From Methanolobus sp. (GTDB lineage Archaea > Halobacteriota > Methanosarcinia > Methanosarcinales > Methanosarcinaceae), in contig JASKKT010000023.1 of NCBI GenBank assembly GCA_030154025.1, positions 1 through 34,531 on the forward strand: DNA of 34,531 nucleotides. Direction: 5' to 3'. This document shows, in pieces, positions 24,483 to 31,978 of the stretch. The translations under genes and the position numbers were made by a program. Under the pieces are notes generated by a model, which made no database searches, had not been told where the DNA came from, and was given only the letters and a program-made list of their open reading frames with translations. Numbering within the stretch: position 1 is the first letter of the stretch; each line of letters starts with the position of its first letter.

Positions 24483-25421
24483 ATGTCCTCCGTTCTCATC
24501 AGTGCCCTGGATTTTGCCATCCCTATACTTATAGTGATATTTATAGGCCTGTTCGGGACCGCCGTCCTCATAGAACTGGGCCTGATGCAGAGGCTGTCCC
24601 GTTTCGCAAGCCCGGTATTCAGGTTCACGAACCTTCCTGATACCTGTGCCTCCTCCTTTGTGGTATCCATGGGCTCCACGGTCGCAGCCAATACCATGGT
24701 GGTCAATTTCAGGGACAACGGATGCATAAACAACAGGGAGGCAATGCTGTGTGCCGTGATGAACAGCACGCCTGCATACGTAAGGGAGATATTCACATAC
24801 CAGATACCTATAGTGCTGCCTGCCCTGGGTCCTGTGGTGGGTGGTTTCTACGTCATGGTGTTCATAGTGACAGCCATTGTGAAGGTGACGACAGTGGTTG
24901 TTCTGAGTAAACTGCTCCTGAAGAAGAACCCCTGTAAGTTCGAGGAGACCATCACTGAGAAAAAGGTAAGTCTCAGGGAAGCCGTCGCAAGGTCGCTCAG
25001 GAAGAACAAAAAGCTGTTCATGAAAATATCCGTAGTCTACCTTGCAATGACAACACTGGTATTCTACCTCAGGGACAGGGGTGCCTTTGAGCTTTTCAGT
25101 GTACTGCCCCTGGCAGACATTTTCGGTATCCCACCTGAAAGCATAGTGCCCCTCACAAGTTTCGTTGCAAGTCCCATCCTCGGCATATCCCTGCTGGGAC
25201 CCATGCTCAGTAATAACGGGATTTCCCCGCTTCAGGCAATGATAGTGCTTATGCTTGGAAGCATGTTCATGCTCCCCATATTCAGTATCCGGACACTGCT
25301 TCCCAGGTACATCTCCATATTCGGCGCGCGGACAGGGATAGGCATAGTGACCTTTTCCACCGGCATAAGCGTGCTTGTGAGATTTGTCATACTGCTTGTC
25401 CTTCTGTCAATGGCAAATTAA
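24483..25421 (+). CDS. Gate (nucleoside recognition)-domain membrane protein
   Basis: This 312-residue integral membrane protein has about seven to eight hydrophobic segments. It resembles the Gate domain (nucleoside recognition) seen in nucleoside transporters and spore maturation proteins. Visible signatures are 'FVVSMGSTVAANTMVVNF' and 'AVMNSTPAYVREIFTYQIP' in the first half and 'SFVASPILGISLLGPMLSNN' in the second, which suggests two inverted halves. A cytoplasmic basic loop separates them (about residues 155-180). The cargo is unknown; the fold alone does not prove nucleosides. No Shine-Dalgarno sequence is present and the mRNA may be leaderless. A hairpin-T-run terminator follows. Confidence 0.78.
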   Translation: MSSVLISALDFAIPILIVIFIGLFGTAVLIELGLMQRLSRFASPVFRFTNLPDTCASSFVVSMGSTVAANTMVVNFRDNGCINNREAMLCAVMNSTPAYVREIFTYQIPIVLPALGPVVGGFYVMVFIVTAIVKVTTVVVLSKLLLKKNPCKFEETITEKKVSLREAVARSLRKNKKLFMKISVVYLAMTTLVFYLRDRGAFELFSVLPLADIFGIPPESIVPLTSFVASPILGISLLGPMLSNNGISPLQAMIVLMLGSMFMLPIFSIRTLLPRYISIFGARTGIGIVTFSTGISVLVRFVILLVLLSMAN

Positions 25422-25457
25422 GCACTTATCGAGGTTATGGAAGCATTCGGCAGTATT

Positions 25458-25484
25458 CTGCATGAGATATGCAGGATCTTTTTT
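25458..25484 (+). terminator. Hairpin plus T-run after the Gate-domain gene
   Basis: CTGCAT (25458-25463) and ATGCAG (25469-25474) pair around a 5-nt loop and are followed by six T residues at 25479-25484. This separates the Gate-domain gene from the chemotaxis operon. Confidence 0.55.
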
Positions 25485-25567
25485 CGAATAGCTGTGGTCT
25501 ATTCACTTGCCACGAGAGTTTACCGGTAGCAGATGCCATTCTTTTTTATTAAGGTTTATACAATAAA

Positions 25568-25630
25568 TTAATATATTATATAATCGTCTATATATTAACA
25601 TGGCAATTTAAGCCATATAATATTTATGAA
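25568..25630 (+). promoter_or_regulatory. Promoter region of the chemotaxis operon
   Basis: ATATAATATTTA at 25615-25626 is the best TATA box and predicts transcription start near 25645-25650, with GGGAGATC about 10 nt before the cheY start. Upstream, TTAATATAT (25568-25576) and ATATATTAA (25590-25598) form a 9-bp inverted repeat with a 13-nt spacer. ATGGC (25600-25604) and GCCAT (25612-25616) form another inverted pair overlapping the TATA box. Both could be operators, but AT-rich DNA produces such repeats by chance. Confidence 0.55.
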
Positions 25631-25672
25631 TGTGTGATTCTGCACGCATAATAAAAAGGGAGATCAGACAAA

Positions 25673-26029
25673 ATGGCAAAAGTAATGATTGTGGACGACG
25701 CCGCATTTATGCGCATGGTCATCAAGGATATTCTGAAGAAGAATGGTCATGAGGTCGTGGCTGAATGCGTTGACGGACTTGATGCTGTCCAGAAGTACCC
25801 CCAGTTCAAACCGGATCTTGTCTTCATGGACATCGTTATGCCTAATATGGAAGGAACGGATGCGTTAAAGAAGATAATGCAGATGGATCCCTCTGCAAGG
25901 GTGATTATGTGCTCATCCATAGGACAGCAGTCTGTTGTCACTGACGCTCTCAAGAGCGGAGCCCTTGATTTCATAGTGAAGCCATTCGATGCCGCAAAGG
26001 TCCTGGAAGTTATCGGAAAAGTAATGTAA
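25673..26029 (+). CDS. cheY: CheY, chemotaxis response regulator
   Basis: This 118-residue single-domain receiver carries the CheA phosphoryl group to the motility switch. In archaea the switch contact is via CheF rather than FliM. Conserved residues are the acid pair Asp8-Asp9, the phosphorylation site Asp53 in VFMDIVMP, Ser in MCSSIG, and Lys103 in FIVKPFD. It is the first gene of the operon, and its stop codon directly abuts the cheB ATG. A GGGAGATC ribosome site lies in a short leader. Confidence 0.93.
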   Translation: MAKVMIVDDAAFMRMVIKDILKKNGHEVVAECVDGLDAVQKYPQFKPDLVFMDIVMPNMEGTDALKKIMQMDPSARVIMCSSIGQQSVVTDALKSGALDFIVKPFDAAKVLEVIGKVM

Positions 26030-27124
26030 ATGACGATCAATGTCCTTGTAGTCGATGACTCGGCGCTGATGCGTAAAGTTATTTCCGATATCCTCTCGGA
26101 AGATGCGGAAATAAAAGTAGTGGGAACCGCAAGGAATGGCCTCGATGCTGTGGAAAAGGTCGAAAGGCTCAAGCCGGATGTGGTCACTCTCGATGTGGAG
26201 ATGCCTACACTTGACGGGCTGCATGCTCTTGGATATATCATGAGCGAGTGCCCGACACCCGTGGTAATGCTTACGGCTGTCGACCCCAAGTCCGCTGAGA
26301 GAACCCTGAACGCTTTTGAATACGGGGCTGTGGACTTTATCCAGAAACCTTCCGGCAATATCAGCCTGAATATAATGGACATTGCTAACGATATCCGCTT
26401 AAAGGTAAAAATAGCGTCCAGAGTGGACCTGAAAAAGCTGGGTTTTATGGAAGAGCATGTGAATTCCCGTGAGAGCGCTGAGAAAAAACAGCACATCCCA
26501 CCTGCAAAAGCTTCTGAGGACACAAGGAAGAAGCATTTTTCAAACCAGAAGATACTTGCAATAGCTTCCTCTACAGGGGGGCCGCGGGCACTTGAGCAAG
26601 TGATCCCAAAGCTACCCGGCAATCTGAAGGTACCGGTGGTTGTAGTGCAGCATATGCCTGCAGGTTTCACGGCCTCGCTTGCACAGAGGCTGGATATGCA
26701 GTCACAGCTTAAGGTTTGCGAGGCTAAGGACGGGGATGTGCTTGAACCGGGCATAGTATACATTGCCCCTGGCAATTACCACATGGAAATAGTGCAGAAG
26801 AACATCAACGGGCGAACCTCGGAGGTCGTTTCACTCAACCAGAATCCCCGTGAGCAGGGTGTGAGGCCCTGTGCGAACATTCTTTTCAAATCGCTGGTCC
26901 CGCTGTACGGGCAGAACATACTGGCTGTGATCCTGACCGGCATGGGCGCTGACGGAGCTGACGGGGCTGAGGAGATCAAGAAAGCCGGAGGCGGGGTGAT
27001 AGCCGAGGATGAGAAGTCCTGTGTGGTCTACGGTATGCCAAAAGCAGTTGTCCAGCGCGGCCTGTCGGATAGCGTCGTCACTCTGGAAAAGGTCTCTGAA
27101 GAGATAGTTCAGATGCTAAGGTAA
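26030..27124 (+). CDS. cheB: CheB, receptor methylesterase/deamidase
   Basis: CheB removes methyl groups from receptor glutamates when phosphorylated. The 364-residue protein has an N-terminal receiver domain (Asp9-Asp10, phosphorylation site Asp55 in TLDVEMP) and a linker of about 50 residues. The methylesterase domain shows the catalytic Ser in IASSTGGPRAL (about 178-182), His in VVQHMPAGF, and Asp in LTGMGADGADG. The ATG directly follows the cheY stop, so translation is probably coupled. All catalytic residues are intact. Confidence 0.95.
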   Translation: MTINVLVVDDSALMRKVISDILSEDAEIKVVGTARNGLDAVEKVERLKPDVVTLDVEMPTLDGLHALGYIMSECPTPVVMLTAVDPKSAERTLNAFEYGAVDFIQKPSGNISLNIMDIANDIRLKVKIASRVDLKKLGFMEEHVNSRESAEKKQHIPPAKASEDTRKKHFSNQKILAIASSTGGPRALEQVIPKLPGNLKVPVVVVQHMPAGFTASLAQRLDMQSQLKVCEAKDGDVLEPGIVYIAPGNYHMEIVQKNINGRTSEVVSLNQNPREQGVRPCANILFKSLVPLYGQNILAVILTGMGADGADGAEEIKKAGGGVIAEDEKSCVVYGMPKAVVQRGLSDSVVTLEKVSEEIVQMLR

Positions 27125-27137
27125 ATGGTGATCAAAT

Positions 27138-27179
27138 ATGGTAACTTACACGATTACAATGACATTGAGAGGGGTGTGA
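27138..27179 (+). CDS. 13-codon upstream frame before cheA
   Basis: A short frame (MVTYTITMTLRGV, stop TGA at 27177-27179) follows a perfect GGTGATC ribosome site at 27127-27133 with 4-nt spacing, and it ends 5 nt before the cheA ATG at 27185. It is out of frame with cheA. It may be a leader peptide that couples cheA translation to cheB, or a chance frame. Confidence 0.3.
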   Translation: MVTYTITMTLRGV

Positions 27180-27184
27180 AAGAC

Positions 27185-29224
27185 ATGGACATGTCTGAAT
27201 ACAAGGATATCTTCAAAGCAGAGTCCGAGGAACACCTGCAGCAATTGAATGAGTCGCTTCTGGGGCTTGAGCAGAACCCAAAAGAGATCGAGTACATCAA
27301 CACCATGTTCCGCTCTGCACATACCCTTAAAGGGATGTCGGCAACCATGGGATTCAGCACCATCGCGGAACTGACCCATGAAATGGAAAACCTGATGGAC
27401 ATGGTGCGTAAATACCAGGTAGCTGTCAGCAACTCCCTCATTGATATCCTCTTTGAATGCCTTGATACCCTGGAAGCCCTTGTGGAAAGCGTGGACAGCG
27501 GTGAAGAGGTTAACATCTCCCATCTCCAGGCCACACTTGCACAGGCCATGGAAGGTACCCTGTGCGCGATCGAAGATACGGGCGCCGGCATAAGTGAACT
27601 TGCAGCAACGAGTCCGGCAGCCATGGAGGGACCAGTGGCCCCTGTCCCTGTGGCAGAAACACATATCAAGTTCTCTGAGGCTGAGACCGCAGGCATTGAG
27701 CATGCACTGCAGGAAGAGGACAGGGTCCTTAAACTGAAGGTCATGCTTGACACCTCATGCGTACTGAAGTCCGCAAGATCCACATTGGTGCTGATAAACC
27801 TGTCCAGGATAGGAAAGATCATCAAATGCGTGCCTTCTGAGGCAGATCTTGAGGATGAGAAGTTCGATTTCGATTTTATGGTTGTCCTTGCAAGCAAAGA
27901 GAGTGACGATGTGATAAGTGGTATCATCAGGAAGATCTCTGAGGTCAGGGACGTGGATATCACACCCCTGTATGAATGTGAGAATGCCGTCCATGAGTAT
28001 TCTGAGAAAGAGGAAGAGGAGACCGGCGAATCCCGTCAATGTTCCTCAGCGGTCAAGAGATCGGAATCCGTAAAAAGCATCCAGAGTGTCAGGGTCAACA
28101 TTGAGCGCCTTGACAATCTCATGAACCTGGTGGGAGAGCTGATCATCAATAAGATACGGCTGAACCAGCTTGCTTCCGATCTTAACACCAAGAGCCTGGA
28201 TGAGTCCCTTGCAAACCTGGACCGTCTTACCAACGAGATACAGAACGAGGTAATGGAAGCCAGGATGGTGCCAATCGACCAGGTGTTCAGCAGGTTCCCC
28301 CGTATGGTAAGGGATCTTGCAAAATCCGAAGGGAAGCAGGTGAACCTTGTTATCGAGGGCAAGGAGATCGAGCTTGACAGGACCGTGCTTGACGAGATAG
28401 GAGACCCGCTTGTCCATCTGTTGCGCAATGCAGTGGACCATGGGATCGAGCCCACTGAGGAACGTATAAGACTCGGCAAGCCTGAGGCAGGCTTTGTAGG
28501 CCTTTCTGCTTCAAGGCAGAGGAATAGTGTCATTATCGAGGTAGAGGACGACGGAAAAGGTATGGGGCCGGCACATCTCAGGGATATTGCTGTCAAAAAA
28601 GGCATCATGACCCGTGAGGAAGTGGACAAGCTATCTGATACGGATGCCCTGAACCTGATATTCGTGGCCGGATTCAGTGGTGCAAAGGCGGTCACCGACG
28701 TTTCCGGCAGGGGAGTTGGAATGGACGCCGTCAAGGCAAAGATAGAGGCCTTAGGAGGTACCGTAAAGGTAAGCTCGGTGCCTGGCCAGGGAAGCTCCAT
28801 CAAGCTGCAGCTGCCTCTGACCGTTGCCATCATCCAGTCCCTGATGGTCACCATTGCAGGCGAGACATACGCCATACCCCTTGCAAACGTGGTAAGGGAT
28901 GTGGGTATCAAGGCCAGCGATATCAAGACCATCGAAGGAAAAGAGGTCATCCTGCTGCGAGGGGAAGTGCTGCCCCTGCTGAGGCTGCGCGATGTGCTCG
29001 AATGTCCGGGAGAGGCTGAGAAAAAAGAGAACCTGATAGTTGTGGTCGTGGAGCGCATGGGCAGCAACATCGGATTCGTAGTGGATCAGCTTCGGGGACA
29101 GCAGGAAGTGATCATCAAAACGCTTGACAACAAACTCTTGAAGAACACAAAAGGATTTGCAGGCGCCACCATCCTGGGAGACGGGAGCGTTGCGCTGATC
29201 CTTGATATTGCTACTATGATATGA
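27185..29224 (+). CDS. cheA: CheA, chemotaxis histidine kinase
   Basis: CheA autophosphorylates under receptor control and passes phosphate to CheY and CheB. The protein has about 679 residues. The HPt domain has the phosphoryl His46 in AHTLKGMSATMG. A linker with a CheY-binding-like domain follows, then the dimerisation helices ERLDNLMNLVGELIINK. The kinase core has the N-box HLLRNAVDHGIE and ATP motifs DDGKGM and GRGVGMDAV, followed by a CheW-like C-terminal domain ('AIPLANVVRD', 'LLPLLRLRDVL'). I prefer ATG 27185, where a GAGGGGTG site lies 8 nt upstream, over ATG 27125, which directly follows cheB without its own site. An additional 13-codon frame precedes it. Confidence 0.94.
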   Translation: MDMSEYKDIFKAESEEHLQQLNESLLGLEQNPKEIEYINTMFRSAHTLKGMSATMGFSTIAELTHEMENLMDMVRKYQVAVSNSLIDILFECLDTLEALVESVDSGEEVNISHLQATLAQAMEGTLCAIEDTGAGISELAATSPAAMEGPVAPVPVAETHIKFSEAETAGIEHALQEEDRVLKLKVMLDTSCVLKSARSTLVLINLSRIGKIIKCVPSEADLEDEKFDFDFMVVLASKESDDVISGIIRKISEVRDVDITPLYECENAVHEYSEKEEEETGESRQCSSAVKRSESVKSIQSVRVNIERLDNLMNLVGELIINKIRLNQLASDLNTKSLDESLANLDRLTNEIQNEVMEARMVPIDQVFSRFPRMVRDLAKSEGKQVNLVIEGKEIELDRTVLDEIGDPLVHLLRNAVDHGIEPTEERIRLGKPEAGFVGLSASRQRNSVIIEVEDDGKGMGPAHLRDIAVKKGIMTREEVDKLSDTDALNLIFVAGFSGAKAVTDVSGRGVGMDAVKAKIEALGGTVKVSSVPGQGSSIKLQLPLTVAIIQSLMVTIAGETYAIPLANVVRDVGIKASDIKTIEGKEVILLRGEVLPLLRLRDVLECPGEAEKKENLIVVVVERMGSNIGFVVDQLRGQQEVIIKTLDNKLLKNTKGFAGATILGDGSVALILDIATMI

Positions 29225-29241
29225 TAATATGAGGGTATAAT

Positions 29242-29856
29242 ATGGCAGAAATGGACGAAATGACAAAAGGAGCATTCCAGGAAGCAGGAAATATCGGAAT
29301 GGGTCATCTGGCAACCTCTCTTTCGAAGATGGTAAACAGAGAGGTAAAGATCGACATACCTGTAGTGGAGATGCTTTCACTTGATGAGATAATATCCAGG
29401 GCCTCGAATGGAAAGCAGAAGAGCGTTGTAGGGATACACCTCAACATCTCAGGGGATGTGACGGGAGGAACCCTGATACTCCTGCCCAAATTCTCCGCGC
29501 TATCATTCTCAGACCTGCTTCTGAAAAAATCCATAGGGACCACGACCAAGATAGAGGAGCTTGAGATCCGCAAACTCCGTGAGATGGGAGTGCGCCTCTG
29601 CAGTTCCTACATGCGAGTGGTCAATGAGTTTCTCGGGATCAATCTTTCCATCGGTGATCCCACAATGGACGTAAATATGGACGGAGTAGCCGATTTCATC
29701 AAGACGGAGATAGGCCAGCTGGCTGACGAGTTCATAGTCGTCAAGGGGGAATGCTATATCCCGTCCACCAACTCGAGGAACGAATTCAACATGCTCTTCG
29801 AGCCTGAGGCCAGTGACATCATTATGGCTGCGATCATGAAAAAGATGATGGGATGA
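29242..29856 (+). CDS. cheC: CheC-family protein 1, second active site degenerate
   Basis: CheC proteins dephosphorylate CheY-P and bind CheD. The first phosphatase motif is intact in its key residues: EAGNIGMGHLATSLSKM keeps Glu and Asn, though the usual Asn after GMG is His. The second half-site, where the family normally reads ExxNIL, is REMGVRLCSSYMRVV, so its Asn is lost. At 204 residues it is normal length. It begins 17 nt after cheA with a GAGGG site and ends one base before the FtsA-like gene. It could be a one-site phosphatase or a CheC-type scaffold. Confidence 0.88.
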   Translation: MAEMDEMTKGAFQEAGNIGMGHLATSLSKMVNREVKIDIPVVEMLSLDEIISRASNGKQKSVVGIHLNISGDVTGGTLILLPKFSALSFSDLLLKKSIGTTTKIEELEIRKLREMGVRLCSSYMRVVNEFLGINLSIGDPTMDVNMDGVADFIKTEIGQLADEFIVVKGECYIPSTNSRNEFNMLFEPEASDIIMAAIMKKMMG

Positions 29857-29857
29857 A

Positions 29858-31978
29858 ATGAACAGTTCCCACTTTGCCCTGGACATAGGTACCAGGACCG
29901 TTGTGGGGCTCATTGTCGAAGGAGAGCCTCTGGAAGTAAAAGCCGCATGCATCTGTGGACATGATGAGCGCAGCATGCATGATGGACAGATCCATGATGT
30001 GGAGAAGGTCGCAGAGGTAGTAGGTAAAGTAAGATCGGAACTTGAGAAACAGCTCGGATACAGGCTCACGAGGGCCAGCATAGCTGTTGCCGGGAGGGCA
30101 CTGAGAACTTCCAGGGCAAAGATCACCATCGAACTCCCATACCGTGAGATCACTGAAAAGGAAGTGTCCGAGATCGAGTTTGAAGCAGTTGCAAGGGCCA
30201 GCACCGAGATCGATGCGGACGAGCGGTTCAACTGTGTGGGCTATTCGGTCATCGGGTACGAACTTGATGGACAGAGGATCTCCAACATAACAGGGCACAG
30301 CGGAACTTCGATATCAGTGGAGGTTCTTGCAACTTTTCTGCCGGAAGCTGTGGTTAACAGCATGTTTGCTGTGCTTGCCAGGTGCGGCATGGAGATCGCA
30401 GGCATCACCCTGGAACCCATCGCTGCCCTGAGCGTTTCCATCCCCATGGATATGCGCAAGCTCAACCTGGCACTTGTGGACATTGGCGCAGGTACCTCCG
30501 ATATAGCAGTCACGAATGACGGAACTGTCATCGGGTACGGCATGGTTGCGGAGGCAGGGGACGAGATCACTGACTTTATATGCGACCATTACCTGGTCGA
30601 TTTCAGGAAAGGCGAGGAGATCAAGCAGAAGCTTTCCTCATGTGAGAAGGTGGAGATACAGGACTTCTTTGGCAATGTGACCGAGATCCGGACTGCTGAA
30701 GTCATTTCTGCCATAGGGGAAGAAGTGGACAGGTTAGCCCGGCACATAGCCGAAGAGATACTTGCAATAAACGGCAAGCACCCCCGGGCAGTAGTGCTTG
30801 TGGGAGGAGGATCCCAGACGGTCACACTGAAGGAACGGCTTTCAGTACATCTGGGAGTGCCTGCGCAGCGCATAGGGACGCGCCTTCCTGCAATGATAGG
30901 GCAGTTCAGGGATAATACCGGCAAGGTCACAGGTGCCGACATGATCACGCCGCTTGGCATAGCCCTGACATCTATACAGAAAACAGGCATCAGGTTTACA
31001 GAGCTCACTGTTAACGGTGCAGCTATCCATCTTATGGCATTGAACGGCCTTACGGTAATGGATGCCCTTGTGGCCGCACACGTAAAAAGGATATATCCGC
31101 GTCCTGGGCTTGCCCTTACGCTCAGGGTGAACTCGCAGTTCATGACCATTGAAGGAGATGCAGGCAGGCATGCCAGCATCCTCCTGGACGGGAAGAAGGC
31201 GACCCTTGGGGACCCGGTCGGCAACGGGTCCGTAATAGAATTCGAACCGCCCGTAGACGGCAGTAATGCAAGCATAACTGTCAGGGAACTTGCATCCAGG
31301 ACTGGAGCTCCGCTGTTCACCGGCATAACCATCAATGGCCAGGAAACAGAACAAATGACTCCTGTCCTTGTTAACGGGAAGAAGGCATCACCTGAGGACA
31401 GTATACCTGACAGGGCGGAGGTATCGATAAAAGCTGCCACGCTTCTGGATGTAGTGCTCGGCAGAGCAGGCAATGGCCCACAGGACAGGATGCAGGTCTC
31501 CGTCAACAAAAGGCCAAAGGTCCTCGACAGGATAAGATACGATGTCATACTGAACGAGAACCCTGTAGATGCCGGGAAACTTTCCAGCATAACGATAAGC
31601 GAGGGGGACCGGATACAGATATGTGAAACCGAGATTAACTGGACCCTTGGCGAGATAATTGAAGCGCCTTCAAGGAGAAAGAGCATCAGTATAATCCTGA
31701 ACGGCAAAAAAGTTGTATTCAACGGCCGTGAAGGTTCCGTCATGGTCAACGGGAGGAAGGCAGAGCTTTCCGAAAGGGTGCTCGACGGTGATGATATAAC
31801 AATCAAGGAAGGGACTGATGAGAGTCCGATACTTTCCGACCTTTTTGAGTTCATGGACATTAACAGGGAAGAGCTTGTAGGAAAAAGCATCAAGCTGATC
31901 GTTAATGGTGCCCCCGCTCGTTTTACGACCCCATTGAGCGACGGGAACAAAGTTAGCATAGAGTTCCCGGAGGTATAA
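29858..31978 (+). CDS. FtsA/PilM-like actin-fold ATPase with C-terminal repeat tail
   Basis: This 706-residue protein of the actin superfamily resembles FtsA and PilM. Phosphate-1 is FALDIGTRTVVGLI (Asp9). An SHS2-like 1C domain (about 68-165) replaces actin subdomain 1B. Phosphate-2 is LALVDIGAGTSDIAV (Asp208), and the adenosine loop is VVLVGGGSQT (about 309-320). From about residue 380 a tail of repeats 'hhhNGKxAxL...DGDxIxI' runs to the end. There is no amphipathic C-terminal helix like the membrane anchor of FtsA, and no transmembrane segment. Proteins of this layout (about 700 residues, same opening motif) occur in Firmicutes as I recall. Its place between cheC1 (1-nt gap) and cheR (abutting) ties it to chemotaxis or motility; the role is unknown. 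Confidence 0.85.
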   Translation: MNSSHFALDIGTRTVVGLIVEGEPLEVKAACICGHDERSMHDGQIHDVEKVAEVVGKVRSELEKQLGYRLTRASIAVAGRALRTSRAKITIELPYREITEKEVSEIEFEAVARASTEIDADERFNCVGYSVIGYELDGQRISNITGHSGTSISVEVLATFLPEAVVNSMFAVLARCGMEIAGITLEPIAALSVSIPMDMRKLNLALVDIGAGTSDIAVTNDGTVIGYGMVAEAGDEITDFICDHYLVDFRKGEEIKQKLSSCEKVEIQDFFGNVTEIRTAEVISAIGEEVDRLARHIAEEILAINGKHPRAVVLVGGGSQTVTLKERLSVHLGVPAQRIGTRLPAMIGQFRDNTGKVTGADMITPLGIALTSIQKTGIRFTELTVNGAAIHLMALNGLTVMDALVAAHVKRIYPRPGLALTLRVNSQFMTIEGDAGRHASILLDGKKATLGDPVGNGSVIEFEPPVDGSNASITVRELASRTGAPLFTGITINGQETEQMTPVLVNGKKASPEDSIPDRAEVSIKAATLLDVVLGRAGNGPQDRMQVSVNKRPKVLDRIRYDVILNENPVDAGKLSSITISEGDRIQICETEINWTLGEIIEAPSRRKSISIILNGKKVVFNGREGSVMVNGRKAELSERVLDGDDITIKEGTDESPILSDLFEFMDINREELVGKSIKLIVNGAPARFTTPLSDGNKVSIEFPEV

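Noticed and set aside
29858-31978. Calling the actin-like gene a cell division ftsA
   Set aside because: The ATPase motifs fit FtsA, but there is no C-terminal membrane-binding helix and no division gene nearby. The long repeat tail and the che operon context argue for another role, so no ftsA symbol is given.
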